A DNA stretch of 64,000 nucleotides from Candidatus Thioglobus sp. NP1 (GCF_003326015.1 NZ_CP023860.1:682001-746000); one strand, 5' to 3'. Counted from the stretch's first letter, positions 38,428 through 47,396 are shown. A program made the numbers and translations. Notes: generated by a model from the sequence alone, not told the origin.

Positions 38428-39204
38428 ATGATTACAGTTAAAAACTTATCAAAACATTTTGGTGGCATTAAAGCCGTGGATTGCGTTGATTTGCACATTA
38501 ATAAGGGATCAATTACTGGTTTGGTAGGTCCTAATGGAGCTGGTAAAACTACCATGTTTAACTTGATTGCTGGACTTTATCAACCAACAGAGGGTGAAAT
38601 AATTCTTGATGGTGAAGACGTTACAGATTTAACTTCACATCAACTTTTCCACAAAGGACTTTTAAGGACATTCCAGATTGCTCATGAGTTTCCAACATTA
38701 AGTGTTTTAGAGAATTTAATGATGGTTCCGGCTAACCAGCTGGGAGAAGATCTGATGAATACTTGGTTTAAGAGAAGACAAATTCAAGAGGAAGAAAGGA
38801 TACTTCAAGAGAAAGCAGAGGAAGTAATTGATTTTCTAAGTATAAGTCATCTAAAGAATGAAAGGGCTGGAAATCTTTCTGGTGGTCAAAAAAAATTATT
38901 AGAGCTAGCTCGAACTATGATGGTTGATGCTAAGGTGGTTCTTCTAGATGAGGTTGGAGCTGGGGTTAACAGAACCTTACTTAAACAAATCGGAGATGCA
39001 ATCTTGAGACTAAATTCAGAGAGAGGCTATACATTTTGTATGATTGAGCATGATATGGATTTTATTTCAAGACTTTGTGATCCAGTTGTTGTTCTTGCTG
39101 AAGGACAAATATTAACTACTGGTACTCCTGATGAAATTAAAAGCAGTGATGCAGTTATTGAGGCTTATCTTGGTAAAGGTATTAAAACTGAGGTAGCTAG
39201 CTAA
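38428..39204 (+). CDS. livG: Branched-chain amino acid-type ABC importer ATPase LivG
   Basis: One of two cytoplasmic ATPases of a HAAT-family importer. The 258 residues have Walker A GPNGAGKTT (about 35-43), signature LSGGQKKLLELA, and Walker B VVLLDEVGAGVN, where the usual DEPxAG is DEVGAG. The switch His is in MIEHDMDFI, and the C-terminal EAYLGKG is typical of LivG. It is first in livGFHMK; stop and livF start overlap by one base (TAATG). Confidence 0.94.
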   Translation: MITVKNLSKHFGGIKAVDCVDLHINKGSITGLVGPNGAGKTTMFNLIAGLYQPTEGEIILDGEDVTDLTSHQLFHKGLLRTFQIAHEFPTLSVLENLMMVPANQLGEDLMNTWFKRRQIQEEERILQEKAEEVIDFLSISHLKNERAGNLSGGQKKLLELARTMMVDAKVVLLDEVGAGVNRTLLKQIGDAILRLNSERGYTFCMIEHDMDFISRLCDPVVVLAEGQILTTGTPDEIKSSDAVIEAYLGKGIKTEVAS

Positions 39205-39908
39205 TGGCTTACCTTGAAGGAAAAAATTTGGTAGCCTCTTATGGTGTAGTTCCAATATTACATGAATGCTCTGTCGAGGTTGAAAAGGGTGAGCTTGCTG
39301 TCATAGTCGGTCCAAATGGTGCTGGTAAATCAACAGTCATGAGAGTTCTTTTAGGGATGCTTGAAGCAACTTCAGGCTCAGTTAAGTTTGATGGTAAAGA
39401 CATCTCAACACTCACTACACAAGAAAGAATTAATCATGGTCTTGCGTTTGTTCCCCAAACAAAAAATGTTTTTCCATCAATGACTGTTGAAGAAAATCTT
39501 CAAATGGGTGGCTTTATTAGAAAAGACGATATTAGTAAAACTATTGATGAGGTTTATGAGTTGTTTCCAATATTGCATGAGAAGAGAAAACAATTGGCTG
39601 AGCAATTATCGGGTGGTCAAAGGCAACAGGTTGCTTTTGGAAGAGCTATGATGACGAGGCCTTCAGTTATGCTTCTTGATGAGCCAACTGCAGGGGTATC
39701 ACCAATAGTAATGGATGAAATTTTTTCTAATATATTGGATGTAAGAAATGCTGGTATGGCCGTTCTTATGGTAGAGCAAAATGCACAACAAGCTCTTAAT
39801 ATTGCAGACAAGGGCTATGTTTTAGTGTCTGGTCGAAATGAGCATACGGGCACTGGTAAAGAGCTCATAAATAATCCTGAAGTTCGAAAAAAGTTTTTAG
39901 GAGGGTAG
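39204..39908 (+). CDS. livF: Branched-chain amino acid-type ABC importer ATPase LivF
   Basis: Second ATPase of the importer, 234 residues. Walker A GPNGAGKST (about 35-43), Q-loop VPQTKNVFPSMTVEENLQMG, signature LSGGQRQQVAFGRA, Walker B VMLLDEPTAGVSP and switch region MVEQNAQQAL with Gln in place of His, as in other LivF proteins. The livH start follows the stop directly (TAG-ATG), with AGGAGG inside the livF 3' end as its ribosome site. Confidence 0.95.
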   Translation: MAYLEGKNLVASYGVVPILHECSVEVEKGELAVIVGPNGAGKSTVMRVLLGMLEATSGSVKFDGKDISTLTTQERINHGLAFVPQTKNVFPSMTVEENLQMGGFIRKDDISKTIDEVYELFPILHEKRKQLAEQLSGGQRQQVAFGRAMMTRPSVMLLDEPTAGVSPIVMDEIFSNILDVRNAGMAVLMVEQNAQQALNIADKGYVLVSGRNEHTGTGKELINNPEVRKKFLGG

Positions 39909-40943
39909 ATGACATCAGAATCAATTGATATTATTAATGCATTTGCTTTACTTACAAATTTTGTAATTCTTCCAGCTCTATCTTATGGATCCCAATTGGC
40001 TCTAGGTGCTTTGGCAGTCACTTTAGTTTATTCAATTTTGAGGTTTTCAAACTTTGCACAGGGTGATAGCATGGCTTTTGGAACAATGCTTGTCATATTA
40101 ATAAGTAGTTATATGATTAGTAGGGGGTGGACAATAACTGGTATACCTACTGCTCTTTTGGCAATTCCATTGGCATTAATAGGTATGTCAATTTATTTAT
40201 TGACAATGGATAGATTGGTTTATAGGCACTATCGCAGAATAAAAGCTAAATCAATTGTTGGTATTTCAGCATCAATAGGCGTTATGTTTGTTACTGGTGG
40301 AATAGTCAGATTTGTATTGGGTGCCTCTGCTCAAAGATTTGGAGACGGTGAGAGGTTTATCTTTTCTGTAAGAGAGTTTAAAGCATTTACTGGCCTTGAG
40401 CAGGGCATTGCATTTAAAACATCTCAATTTCTGACTATAACTCTTGCAATACTTTTGGTTGCTTTTCTATTCTATTTTTTGCAAAAAACAAAAACAGGAA
40501 AAGCTATGCGAGCTTATTCAGATAATAAAGAATTAGCACTTCTATCTGGGATAGATCCAGATAAAGTAGTTCAAATAACCTGGTTGCTAGTTGCTTTATT
40601 TACAACAATTGCAGGAACACTTTATGGGCTTGATAAAGGTTTTGCTCCCCAGCAATATCATCTATTATTATTACCAATTTTTGCTTCAGTTATAGTGGGT
40701 GGCATTGGCTCACCTATTGGAGCCATTGCAGGAGCATTCCTGGTCGCTTTTTCTGAGATATTATTAACTTATGCCTATAAGAAATTTTTAATTTACTTGT
40801 TGCCACTATCAATGCATCCTACTTCGCTAGTTCAACTTATTGGTACTGAGTATAAATACGCAATTTCATTCGTTATATTGGTAATTGTGCTTCTTATAAA
40901 GCCTACTGGGTTATTTAAAGGTAAGGTGATAGTTGATGAATAA
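39909..40943 (+). CDS. livH: Branched-chain amino acid-type ABC importer permease LivH
   Basis: Permease subunit of 344 residues with about eight membrane helices. Family marks are GALAVTLVYSILRFSNFAQGD near the start and the EAA-like cytoplasmic loop KTGKAMRAYSDNKELALLSGIDPDKVVQITWLLVALFTTIAGTLYG. GGIGSPIGAIAGAFLVAFSE forms the core helix pair. The start sits directly after the livF stop. The 3' end overlaps livM by 8 bp. Confidence 0.94.
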   Translation: MTSESIDIINAFALLTNFVILPALSYGSQLALGALAVTLVYSILRFSNFAQGDSMAFGTMLVILISSYMISRGWTITGIPTALLAIPLALIGMSIYLLTMDRLVYRHYRRIKAKSIVGISASIGVMFVTGGIVRFVLGASAQRFGDGERFIFSVREFKAFTGLEQGIAFKTSQFLTITLAILLVAFLFYFLQKTKTGKAMRAYSDNKELALLSGIDPDKVVQITWLLVALFTTIAGTLYGLDKGFAPQQYHLLLLPIFASVIVGGIGSPIGAIAGAFLVAFSEILLTYAYKKFLIYLLPLSMHPTSLVQLIGTEYKYAISFVILVIVLLIKPTGLFKGKVIVDE

Positions 40944-42309
40944 TTTAAATAATATTTGGCAAGCCAATAAAGCAATTGCTTATTTTACTATAATGGGTCT
41001 CATACTCCTATTTGTAGGACTAAATCAATCCTGGGCTTTGGCACTTGGTATTATTAACATGTCATTAATTTCAGCAATTATGGCTTTAGGCGTAAATATT
41101 CAATGGGGTTATGCGGGCCTATTTAATGTTGGAATTATGGGGTTTGCAGCATTGGGCGGGGTAAGCGTAGTTTTAATTGCGCAACAACCAGTTACCGAGG
41201 CGGTTAATGCTGGTGGTTTAAAAATGCTTTTTGCATTAATTCTTGGAGCTGTAACAATTGCTGCAGGTGTATTACTGAATCGCAGAGGTATTAATAAATG
41301 GTTAGTAGCTGCGATTGTAGTTATTGGTTATTTGTTTACTAGATTCTATTTCTCTCAAGCTGCAGATATTATTGAAAAAGTAGATCCTGCAATTACAGGT
41401 TATTTAGGTGGTTTTGGTCTTCCGATAGCATTCTCATGGATAGTTGGAGGAGTGGTTGCTGCTGGAGCAGCATGGTGGATTGGGAAGATAACTTTAGGTT
41501 TAAGAACAGATTATCTAGCAATAGCAACATTGGGTATTTCTGAAATTATTTTGTATGTTATTAAGAATGAGGACTGGTTTGTTCGTGGCCTCAAAAACGT
41601 TTATGGAATTCCTAGGCCTGTTGCTTATGAAGTTGATATGCAAAAGTCTGAATGGCTTCAAAATATTGTTGCCTGGATGCATAAATCAGAACTACAGTTG
41701 TTGTCTCAATCAGATCAAATAGATAAACTTGGTGATTATGTAAGAGAGGCGTCAGTCGTTTTTGTAAAGCTTAGTTATTCAGGCTTAATTCTTTTAATTT
41801 TAGTTGCCTTCATTATGCTTTCTAATCTTGCTTTAAATTCCCCTTGGGGAAGAAAAGTTAGAGCAATTCGGGATAATGAAGTTGCAGCCTCAGCAATGGG
41901 TAAGAATATTAAACGTCAACATCTTCAAATTTTTATCCTGGGCTCTGCAATTGTTGGAGTAGCAGGTGCTTTATTGGTAACCTATGATGGAATATTTATT
42001 CCTACTGCTTATCAACCCCTTCGATTTACTTTTTTGATATGGGTAATGGTAATTCTGGGTGGTTCAGGGAATAATTTAGGCTCTGTTTTGGGTGCCTTTA
42101 TAATCTGGTTTATGTGGATCCAGTCTGGCCCAATGGGCCTTTGGGTGGTTGAAATGCTTGGTAATACTTTGCAGGAAGGCAGCGCATCTTTAGAATTTAT
42201 TGAGGATCGAGTCCATTACCTTAGGTTAGTATTTATGGGGACAATACTCCTTCTGATTATGAGATTTTCTCCAGGTGGGCTTCTTCCAGAGAAAAATAAA
42301 GAGCTATAA
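40936..42309 (+). CDS. livM: Branched-chain amino acid-type ABC importer permease LivM
   Basis: Second permease, 457 residues. I take ATG 40936 after AAGGTGA and not the in-frame TTG just before. It has MALGVNIQWGYAGLFNVGIMGFAALGG, LGLRTDYLAIATLGISEI and the EAA-like loop SPWGRKVRAIRDNEVAASAMGKNIKRQHLQIF. It is longer than usual because of an insert of about 80 residues after the LAIATLGISEI helix (around 215-285; ENDWFVRGLKNVYG and the WMHKSELQLLSQSDQIDK region). The insert is probably periplasmic or cytoplasmic loop. Confidence 0.93.
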   Translation: MNNLNNIWQANKAIAYFTIMGLILLFVGLNQSWALALGIINMSLISAIMALGVNIQWGYAGLFNVGIMGFAALGGVSVVLIAQQPVTEAVNAGGLKMLFALILGAVTIAAGVLLNRRGINKWLVAAIVVIGYLFTRFYFSQAADIIEKVDPAITGYLGGFGLPIAFSWIVGGVVAAGAAWWIGKITLGLRTDYLAIATLGISEIILYVIKNEDWFVRGLKNVYGIPRPVAYEVDMQKSEWLQNIVAWMHKSELQLLSQSDQIDKLGDYVREASVVFVKLSYSGLILLILVAFIMLSNLALNSPWGRKVRAIRDNEVAASAMGKNIKRQHLQIFILGSAIVGVAGALLVTYDGIFIPTAYQPLRFTFLIWVMVILGGSGNNLGSVLGAFIIWFMWIQSGPMGLWVVEMLGNTLQEGSASLEFIEDRVHYLRLVFMGTILLLIMRFSPGGLLPEKNKEL

Positions 42310-42374
42310 TTTCTCTAAATCATGCTTAAAAGATATACTGTAGTTAGGTTTACTTCATTTTTTTTCTTACATTT

Positions 42375-42405
42375 TTGACACAAAGCACAGGAAACTGTTT
42401 ATCAT
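42375..42405 (+). promoter_or_regulatory. Candidate promoter in the livM-livK gap
   Basis: A perfect TTGACA (42375-42380) is followed by TATCAT (42400-42405, spacing 19) or TTTATC (42398-42403, spacing 17). The spacing or the -10 match is imperfect in each. It could drive livK independently of livGFHM. Confidence 0.45.
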
Positions 42406-42427
42406 TAACCCGAATCCCATAGGAAAT

Positions 42428-42451
42428 ACGTCTTAATATTTTATTAAGCGT
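42428..42451 (+). other. Stem-loop with U-tract in the livK leader
   Basis: CTTAATA (42432-42438) pairs with TATTAAG (42442-42448) around a TTT loop, extended by ACG/CGT with one bulge. A run of eight T-rich bases (42459-42466) follows 10 bases later. The livK Shine-Dalgarno AGGAG (42473-42477) comes next. The stem is too AT-rich for a strong terminator, so an mRNA-stabilising or weak attenuating role is a guess. Confidence 0.4.
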
Positions 42452-42482
42452 TGGGAATCTTTTTTTAAAATTAGGAGACAAA

Positions 42483-43667
42483 ATGAAAAGTTATTTAAAA
42501 ACAACAGCTGGCATTGTATTGTCAGCTACGATGGCAACTGCATCATACGGTGCTACTGTCAACGTTGGTGAACTTCAAGGATTTACTGGTCCACTAGAAT
42601 CTATGATTGGTGCAATGTCTGGTGGTGCAAACTTAGCAGTAACAGAAGCAAACGCTTCTGGCAAATACCTACAAGGCACAATTAATGTAATTCAAGGTGA
42701 TTCAGTATGTATTGATGCAGCGGTTGCAATTGCACAAGCTGAAAAAATGGTAAACGATGATAATGTTATGGCTATTATGGGCCCTAACTGTTCTGGTAAT
42801 ACTGGTGCTGTAATTACTAACGTATTAGTACCAAACGGTATTGTTTCAATTTCACCTTCTGCTACTTCACCGGCTTTAACTTCATTAGAAGATGGTGGTT
42901 GGTTCTTTAGAACTGCTCCTTCAGATGCTAGACAGGGTCCAGTACTTGCAAGTATTGCAATGGCTAGAGGACAGACTGATATGGCTGTAACTCACTCAAA
43001 CAGTGACTATGGTAAAGGTTTGGCAGATGCTTTTGTGAATGCTTATGAAGCAATGGGTGGAACAGTTACAGTAATGGCAGGACATGATGACGATAAAGCT
43101 GACTATTCAGCTGACGTTGCTGCACTTTCTGCAGGTGGTTCAGCTACTTTAGCTATATTAGGCTATGCTGATACTGGTGGTAGAGGAATTATTGCTGCTT
43201 CAGAAGACACTGGTGCTTTCACTGACTATGTCTTTGGTGATGGTATGATTAGTGATGTAACTTCAGGTGCTGTAGGCGATGGTTCATGGGGTACTCTTCC
43301 TTCTCCAGATGCAGAACTTGGTGCAAACTGGTTAGCAGTTGCTGCGGCTGGTGGTGTTGATGGATCAGGTGTTTATTCAGCTGAATCATATGATGCTATG
43401 GCTTTGATTATTCTTGCTTCACAGGCCGCAGGTTCAACAGATAGAGCTGCTATTCAGGCACAAGTCTTGAATGTTGCAAATGCTCCTGGTGTTCAATGTC
43501 ATGCTGGTAAATTAGCTGAATGTTTAAAATATATCTCAGGTGGTGTAGTGGTTGACTACGTTGGCGCTACAGGTGTTGAGATGGATGCAGGTGGAACAGC
43601 AAATGGTTCATATGCAGAGCGTGAAGTTATTGGTGGTGCATTTACTAACGTAAAGATCCATAAATAA
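42483..43667 (+). CDS. livK: Branched-chain amino acid-type ABC importer substrate-binding protein
   Basis: Periplasmic binding protein, 394 residues, with a signal peptide (MKSYLKTTAGIVLSATMATASYG) cut near residue 23. The Peripla_BP_6 fold shows in VNVGELQGFTGPLESMIGAMSGGANLAVTEAN, MAIMGPNCSGNTGAVITNVLVPNGIVSISPSATSPALT and TDMAVTHSNSDYGKGLADAF. Two Cys pairs may form disulfides. The ligand (Leu/Ile/Val or another amino acid or amide) is not readable. AGGAG sets the start. Codons are more C-ending than in the neighbours, in line with high expression. A strong terminator follows. Confidence 0.94.
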   Translation: MKSYLKTTAGIVLSATMATASYGATVNVGELQGFTGPLESMIGAMSGGANLAVTEANASGKYLQGTINVIQGDSVCIDAAVAIAQAEKMVNDDNVMAIMGPNCSGNTGAVITNVLVPNGIVSISPSATSPALTSLEDGGWFFRTAPSDARQGPVLASIAMARGQTDMAVTHSNSDYGKGLADAFVNAYEAMGGTVTVMAGHDDDKADYSADVAALSAGGSATLAILGYADTGGRGIIAASEDTGAFTDYVFGDGMISDVTSGAVGDGSWGTLPSPDAELGANWLAVAAAGGVDGSGVYSAESYDAMALIILASQAAGSTDRAAIQAQVLNVANAPGVQCHAGKLAECLKYISGGVVVDYVGATGVEMDAGGTANGSYAEREVIGGAFTNVKIHK

Positions 43668-43690
43668 TAAGCTTTAAATATCTACAAAAA

Positions 43691-43718
43691 AGCCCGTCTT
43701 AATGACGGGCTTTTTTTT
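43691..43718 (+). terminator. Rho-independent terminator of livK
   Basis: Perfect 8-bp GC-rich stem AGCCCGTC/GACGGGCT with a 5-base loop, followed by a run of eight T (43711-43718). Poly-A on the left side makes it potentially bidirectional. It ends the liv operon. Confidence 0.93.
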
Positions 43719-43808
43719 ATAATTTTTTTTACAAGTACATGAATTTAAAACTTTTTCTTTGATTAGTATTATAATAAGTTAGCTTCAAGAAAAAAAAGGA
43801 CAATCAGG

Positions 43809-44168
43809 ATGGATAATAATGAAATCTGGGACAGTATAAAAAAAGCTTTTAAAGTTACATTGCAAAAGCTTGATAACCATTACATGTTTTATTTAGATGA
43901 AATGGTTACTCCTAAACTAATTACTTTGTTTTATTGGATCCTCTTGTTTGCCTTTATAACTAAGGGGCTTGGAGACATATTTATTGAGGGCGACTTTTGG
44001 CGAGGTCTTGTATGGGTTATCGGTGGCTCTCTTGCATCTCGTGTGGCCTGTGAAATGGTTGTTATCCTCTTTAGGATTAATGAAAATCTAGAAGAAATAA
44101 ACGATAAAACTAATGAAAGTGATGCTATGGTTAGTTCAAGTGTCGAAAAAGATTACTATAAACATTAA
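43809..44168 (+). CDS. DUF4282-type membrane protein
   Basis: 119-residue protein with two membrane helices (about 36-58 LITLFYWILLFAFITKGLG and 67-88 LVWVIGGSLASRVACEMVVIL). Then comes the segment RVACEMVVILFRINENLEEI, which matches the DUF4282 pattern (R-x-x-CE-x-x-x-x-FRI-x-ENL). Cytoplasmic N- and C-termini are charged. The function of the domain is unknown. AAGGA lies 8 bases before the ATG. The gene is flanked by the livK terminator and rarD. Confidence 0.75.
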   Translation: MDNNEIWDSIKKAFKVTLQKLDNHYMFYLDEMVTPKLITLFYWILLFAFITKGLGDIFIEGDFWRGLVWVIGGSLASRVACEMVVILFRINENLEEINDKTNESDAMVSSSVEKDYYKH

Positions 44169-44228
44169 TAACCCTTAAAAAATTTTATTTAGTCTACAAT
44201 AAGGTTTTCTCTTTTTTGCTTGATTTCT

Positions 44229-45104
44229 ATGAATAAAGGCATTCTATTTGTACTTTCAGGCTATCTAATGTGGGGCTGTTTCCCTATATATTGGGCATTA
44301 CTTAATCATGTTAATCCCTCAGAAGTTCTTTTGCATAGAATGTTATGGTCAGTCCCTGTTTTATTTTTTTTAGTTTATTCTAAATCGTCTTGGAGGTCCA
44401 ATTTTAAGGACTCTCTATCCTCTAAAAAAGAATTAGTTTTTTTACTTCTAACAGCAATTCTTATTACTATTAATTGGGGTTGTTATATTCTTGCAGTAAA
44501 TTTAGGACGAGTTGTAGAGGCTTCAATGGGTTATTTTTTATCCCCTGTAATTAATATGTTAGGTGGATACTTTTTCTTTCATGAAAGGATTTCAAAACTA
44601 AAGCAATTAGCAGTATTATTTGCAACAATTGGTTCTCTATACTATGTTTTTAGTGGGGACTCATTTCCATGGTTAGGTTTCATAGTAGGATTTACTTTCG
44701 CAGCTTATGGTATTGCCAGAAAAGCAATGGCCTCATCTGCTCTTCCAGGACTGTACATCGAAACGCTAATACTGCTTCCATTTTTTTTAATATTCTCTGT
44801 ATGGTTTTATTTAAACTACGATGCTTCTTTTCTAAATATAGATGTTTCCACTGATATTTTATTATTTCTAGCAGGCGCTGTAACAGTTATACCACTTGCT
44901 CTATTTAATGCAGGAGCTAAGCTACTACCTATGACCACTGTTGGGATTTTATTTTTAATTACTCCAACAATTCAATTCCTAATTGGCTATTATTTACAAA
45001 ATGAGTTGGTTAACTCAAACCAATTACTAGGATTTATTGGAGTTTGGGCTGGACTTATAATATATTGTTATTGTCTTATGAAAGAAAATAGTAACTTTAA
45101 ATAA
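44229..45104 (+). CDS. rarD: EamA-family transporter, RarD type
   Basis: Drug/metabolite superfamily permease with ten predicted helices in two EamA repeats, 291 residues from ATG 44229 (TTG 44220 would add three). The RarD group is indicated by GILFVLSGYLMWGCFPIYWALL, SEVLLHRMLWSVPVLFFLVY, TAILITINWGCYILAVNLGRVVEASMGYFLSPVINMLGG and NAGAKLLPMTTVGILFLITPTIQFLIG. Substrate unknown; E. coli RarD is linked to chloramphenicol sensitivity only by name. Confidence 0.88.
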   Translation: MNKGILFVLSGYLMWGCFPIYWALLNHVNPSEVLLHRMLWSVPVLFFLVYSKSSWRSNFKDSLSSKKELVFLLLTAILITINWGCYILAVNLGRVVEASMGYFLSPVINMLGGYFFFHERISKLKQLAVLFATIGSLYYVFSGDSFPWLGFIVGFTFAAYGIARKAMASSALPGLYIETLILLPFFLIFSVWFYLNYDASFLNIDVSTDILLFLAGAVTVIPLALFNAGAKLLPMTTVGILFLITPTIQFLIGYYLQNELVNSNQLLGFIGVWAGLIIYCYCLMKENSNFK

Positions 45105-45117
45105 AAATATAAGTGTA

Positions 45118-45753
45118 ATGAAGAATACTAAAAATATGATCTCAACAATCTATCAGACACTTCATGCTTCTGATATGAAAGAGTTAGAAGGTATTTATAC
45201 ACAATGGGCATCTCATTATGAACATGATGTAATTAAATTGGCTGGGTATGTTGGCCATATTGTTACAACTGAAATATTACTAAGATACTTAAAAAATACA
45301 AAATCTAAGATATTAGATGCTGGATGTGGAACTGGGCTTGCTGGCGATATTCTTTACAAGAGTAATTATAAGAATATTTTTGGTGTTGATTTTTCTCAAA
45401 AAATGCTTGATAAGGCATCAAAAAAAAATATTTATAAATCTTTAAATCTTTGTGATTTAACTCAAAAGCTTAATTTTAAAGATAACTCCTTTGATGCAAT
45501 TGTTTGTGCTGGAACATTTACTTGTGGCCATGTAGGTCCTGAGGCACTTTACGAAATGGTCCGGATAGCAAAAAGTAAGGGTTTTATATGCTTTACTGTT
45601 CGAAAACAAGAGTGGGAGTTATCCCCTTATGAAAAAATTATTAAGGATTTAGAAAATTCCAATTTATGGAAAAAAATTGAGCATCATGCATCAAACTACA
45701 ATACTAAAGAAGGGATTAATTGTCAATTATGCCTTTATCAAGTTACTGAATAA
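45118..45753 (+). CDS. Class I SAM-dependent methyltransferase
   Basis: 211-residue methyltransferase with motif I ILDAGCGTGLAG (about 65-76), acidic residue in GVDFSQKMLDKA and post-motif FDAIVCAGTFTCGHVGPEAL. The N-terminal helix LEGIYTQWASHYEHDVIKLAGYVG resembles METTL27-like and other small-molecule methyltransferases. Acceptor unknown. It begins 13 bp after rarD, so the two may be cotranscribed, and converges with the HIBADH gene 31 bp away. Confidence 0.83.
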   Translation: MKNTKNMISTIYQTLHASDMKELEGIYTQWASHYEHDVIKLAGYVGHIVTTEILLRYLKNTKSKILDAGCGTGLAGDILYKSNYKNIFGVDFSQKMLDKASKKNIYKSLNLCDLTQKLNFKDNSFDAIVCAGTFTCGHVGPEALYEMVRIAKSKGFICFTVRKQEWELSPYEKIIKDLENSNLWKKIEHHASNYNTKEGINCQLCLYQVTE

Positions 45754-45784
45754 AAATAATAATTTGAGTTTATTAAAGCAAAAA

Positions 45785-46648
45785 CTATTTATTTTTAACC
45801 CGGGCACTTAAAAAAGAATCCTGCATGCCAGCATTTGCAGCATCTTTATAAATTCTTAAAAAAACCTCAGTAAGGGCTGCTGCATCTGGCTGATCTTTTA
45901 ATAAAGCTAAGATATATTCCATATCCTTAACTGTATTTGCAATAGTAAAAACATAACCATCATGAGAGCCTTCAATTGCTTTAGGGGCAATTCGATCAAG
46001 ACTCATTGAATGACCAGAGCCTTGAGAGGCAAGTTTATAGAATTTCTCCCAGTCAATCCCAAGTTTATTAGCTGACTTCATGGCCTCAACAACTAAAGTA
46101 GCCGTACCAAGTGCTAGAAAGTTAGAAACGAGCTTAGTTTTTGCTCCCATTCCTAATTCACCAAGCCACTCAATTTGCGCACAACAAGGTTTAAGAATAT
46201 TACTAGCCAATTCAAAATCATCCTTATCACAGCCAACTATTGCTCCCAACATAGCATCCCATGATTGTTTTTGTCCTCCAGTAAGAGGCGCCTCAACATA
46301 TCTTAGTTTTAAAGCTTTAGCTTTTTTTTCTAACTCTTTTACTGAAACAAGCTCGTTGGTAGTGCAATCAATAATTAAAGTTTCTGGAAATAATAGGGGG
46401 AATAATTCATCACAAACTGAGGTTGCAGTTGCTGAACTTGGAAGACATAGAATAAAACTATTACAACAGCTTACCATATCAGCTAAAGATAATACTTCAT
46501 TAGCTCCTAATGCAACAAGCTCGTCGATAGGGCGCCTATTTTTATTGGCAATGATACTCACCTCATTGCCAGCCTTAAGAAGGTTCTGAGCCATACCTTG
46601 ACCCATAATTCCAGCACCAATAAATCCAATTTTATTATTGTTATTCAT
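45785..46648 (-). CDS. 3-hydroxyisobutyrate dehydrogenase-family oxidoreductase
   Basis: Beta-hydroxyacid dehydrogenase of 287 residues from the ATG at 46648. A longer frame to 46723 overlaps the upstream SDR and is not needed. The NAD(P) loop GFIGAGIMGQGMAQNLLKAGNEV (8-30) and the catalytic Lys in GMGAKTKLVSNFLALG are present. The usual substrate motif DAPVSGG is EAPLTGG followed by QKQSWDAML, so the substrate may differ from hydroxyisobutyrate. Related enzymes act on tartronate semialdehyde, sulfolactaldehyde or succinic semialdehyde. It lies 7 bp after the SDR gene, pointing to one pathway. Confidence 0.85.
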   Translation of the reverse strand: MNNNNKIGFIGAGIMGQGMAQNLLKAGNEVSIIANKNRRPIDELVALGANEVLSLADMVSCCNSFILCLPSSATATSVCDELFPLLFPETLIIDCTTNELVSVKELEKKAKALKLRYVEAPLTGGQKQSWDAMLGAIVGCDKDDFELASNILKPCCAQIEWLGELGMGAKTKLVSNFLALGTATLVVEAMKSANKLGIDWEKFYKLASQGSGHSMSLDRIAPKAIEGSHDGYVFTIANTVKDMEYILALLKDQPDAAALTEVFLRIYKDAANAGMQDSFLSARVKNK

Positions 46649-46655
46649 TTTTTTA

Positions 46656-47396
46656 CTATAGACTCCATCCACCATCCACAATTTGGAAGGTGCCCGTAGT
46701 GAATTTTGATTCGTCACTTGCAAGATGAATTAGAATACCAGTAACTTCTTCTGAAGTAGCAAATCTCCCTATTGGCTGACGAGCTAAAAATTCTATTTTT
46801 GCGTTCTCATAGTCTCCAGTTGCACGCATGCGTTCTTCTAAAGATGGCGTCATGATTGTGCCTGGGCAAAGTGCATTACATCTTATGCCTTTACTAACAT
46901 AATCAGCAGCTACAGCCCTTGTAAGGCCTAGAATAGCGGCTTTTGTTGAGCCATAAAGACAGCGATTTGGAGCGCCCTTTATTGATGAAGCTACAGATGC
47001 CATATTAATTATAGATCCGTCTTTATTTTCTAGCATTCCAGGCAAGTAGGCACGGATAAAGCGGAATTGAGATCTAACATTTAGAGTAAATGAAAAGTCC
47101 CAGTCATCATCTGACATATCCATAATTGTGCCATTATGTACAAATCCTGCGCAATTAAACAAGGTAGTCAAGGGCCCAGTTTTCTCTGGAGCATTGGCAA
47201 TTGCAATGGGGTCCATAACATCTAATTCAAAGGTTTCAATTTCATTATTTTCCTCAGAAAGTGTCTTTAACTCACTAACATTTATGTCAGTTGCAAAAAC
47301 TTTAGCACCTTCAGCTGCCATTGCTAATGCTGCAGCTCGTCCCATTCCTTGAGCAGCAGCTGTTATTAAAACTTTCTTACCTAATAACCTATTCAT
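46656..47396 (-). CDS. Short-chain dehydrogenase, BDH2/DHRS6-like
   Basis: 246-residue classical SDR. ATG 47396 with AAGGAG 8 bases ahead; the TTG just upstream is not needed. Catalytic Ser134, Tyr148 and Lys152 are seen (NMASVASS, CLYGSTKAA). The sequence from FNCAGFVHNGT through ASVASSIKG and NALCPGTIMTPSLEERM to FQIVDGGWSL strongly resembles type 2 (R)-3-hydroxybutyrate dehydrogenase (BDH2/DHRS6). The three substrate-site arginines I recall for that enzyme have equivalents here (R145, R189, R206). Bacterial relatives also include keto-deoxy sugar acid dehydrogenases. It is followed by the HIBADH-like gene. Confidence 0.87.
   Translation of the reverse strand: MNRLLGKKVLITAAAQGMGRAAALAMAAEGAKVFATDINVSELKTLSEENNEIETFELDVMDPIAIANAPEKTGPLTTLFNCAGFVHNGTIMDMSDDDWDFSFTLNVRSQFRFIRAYLPGMLENKDGSIINMASVASSIKGAPNRCLYGSTKAAILGLTRAVAADYVSKGIRCNALCPGTIMTPSLEERMRATGDYENAKIEFLARQPIGRFATSEEVTGILIHLASDESKFTTGTFQIVDGGWSL

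Noticed and set aside
39204-43667. Urea (Urt) transporter instead of the branched-chain type
   Set aside because: Gene order G-F-H-M-K differs from urtABCDE, and the binding protein lacks the features I associate with UrtA; substrate specificity remains open.
46649-46723. Longer N-terminus for the HIBADH-family protein
   Set aside because: These 25 residues overlap the SDR gene and are not homologous to the family; the ATG at 46648 places the Rossmann loop at the expected place.
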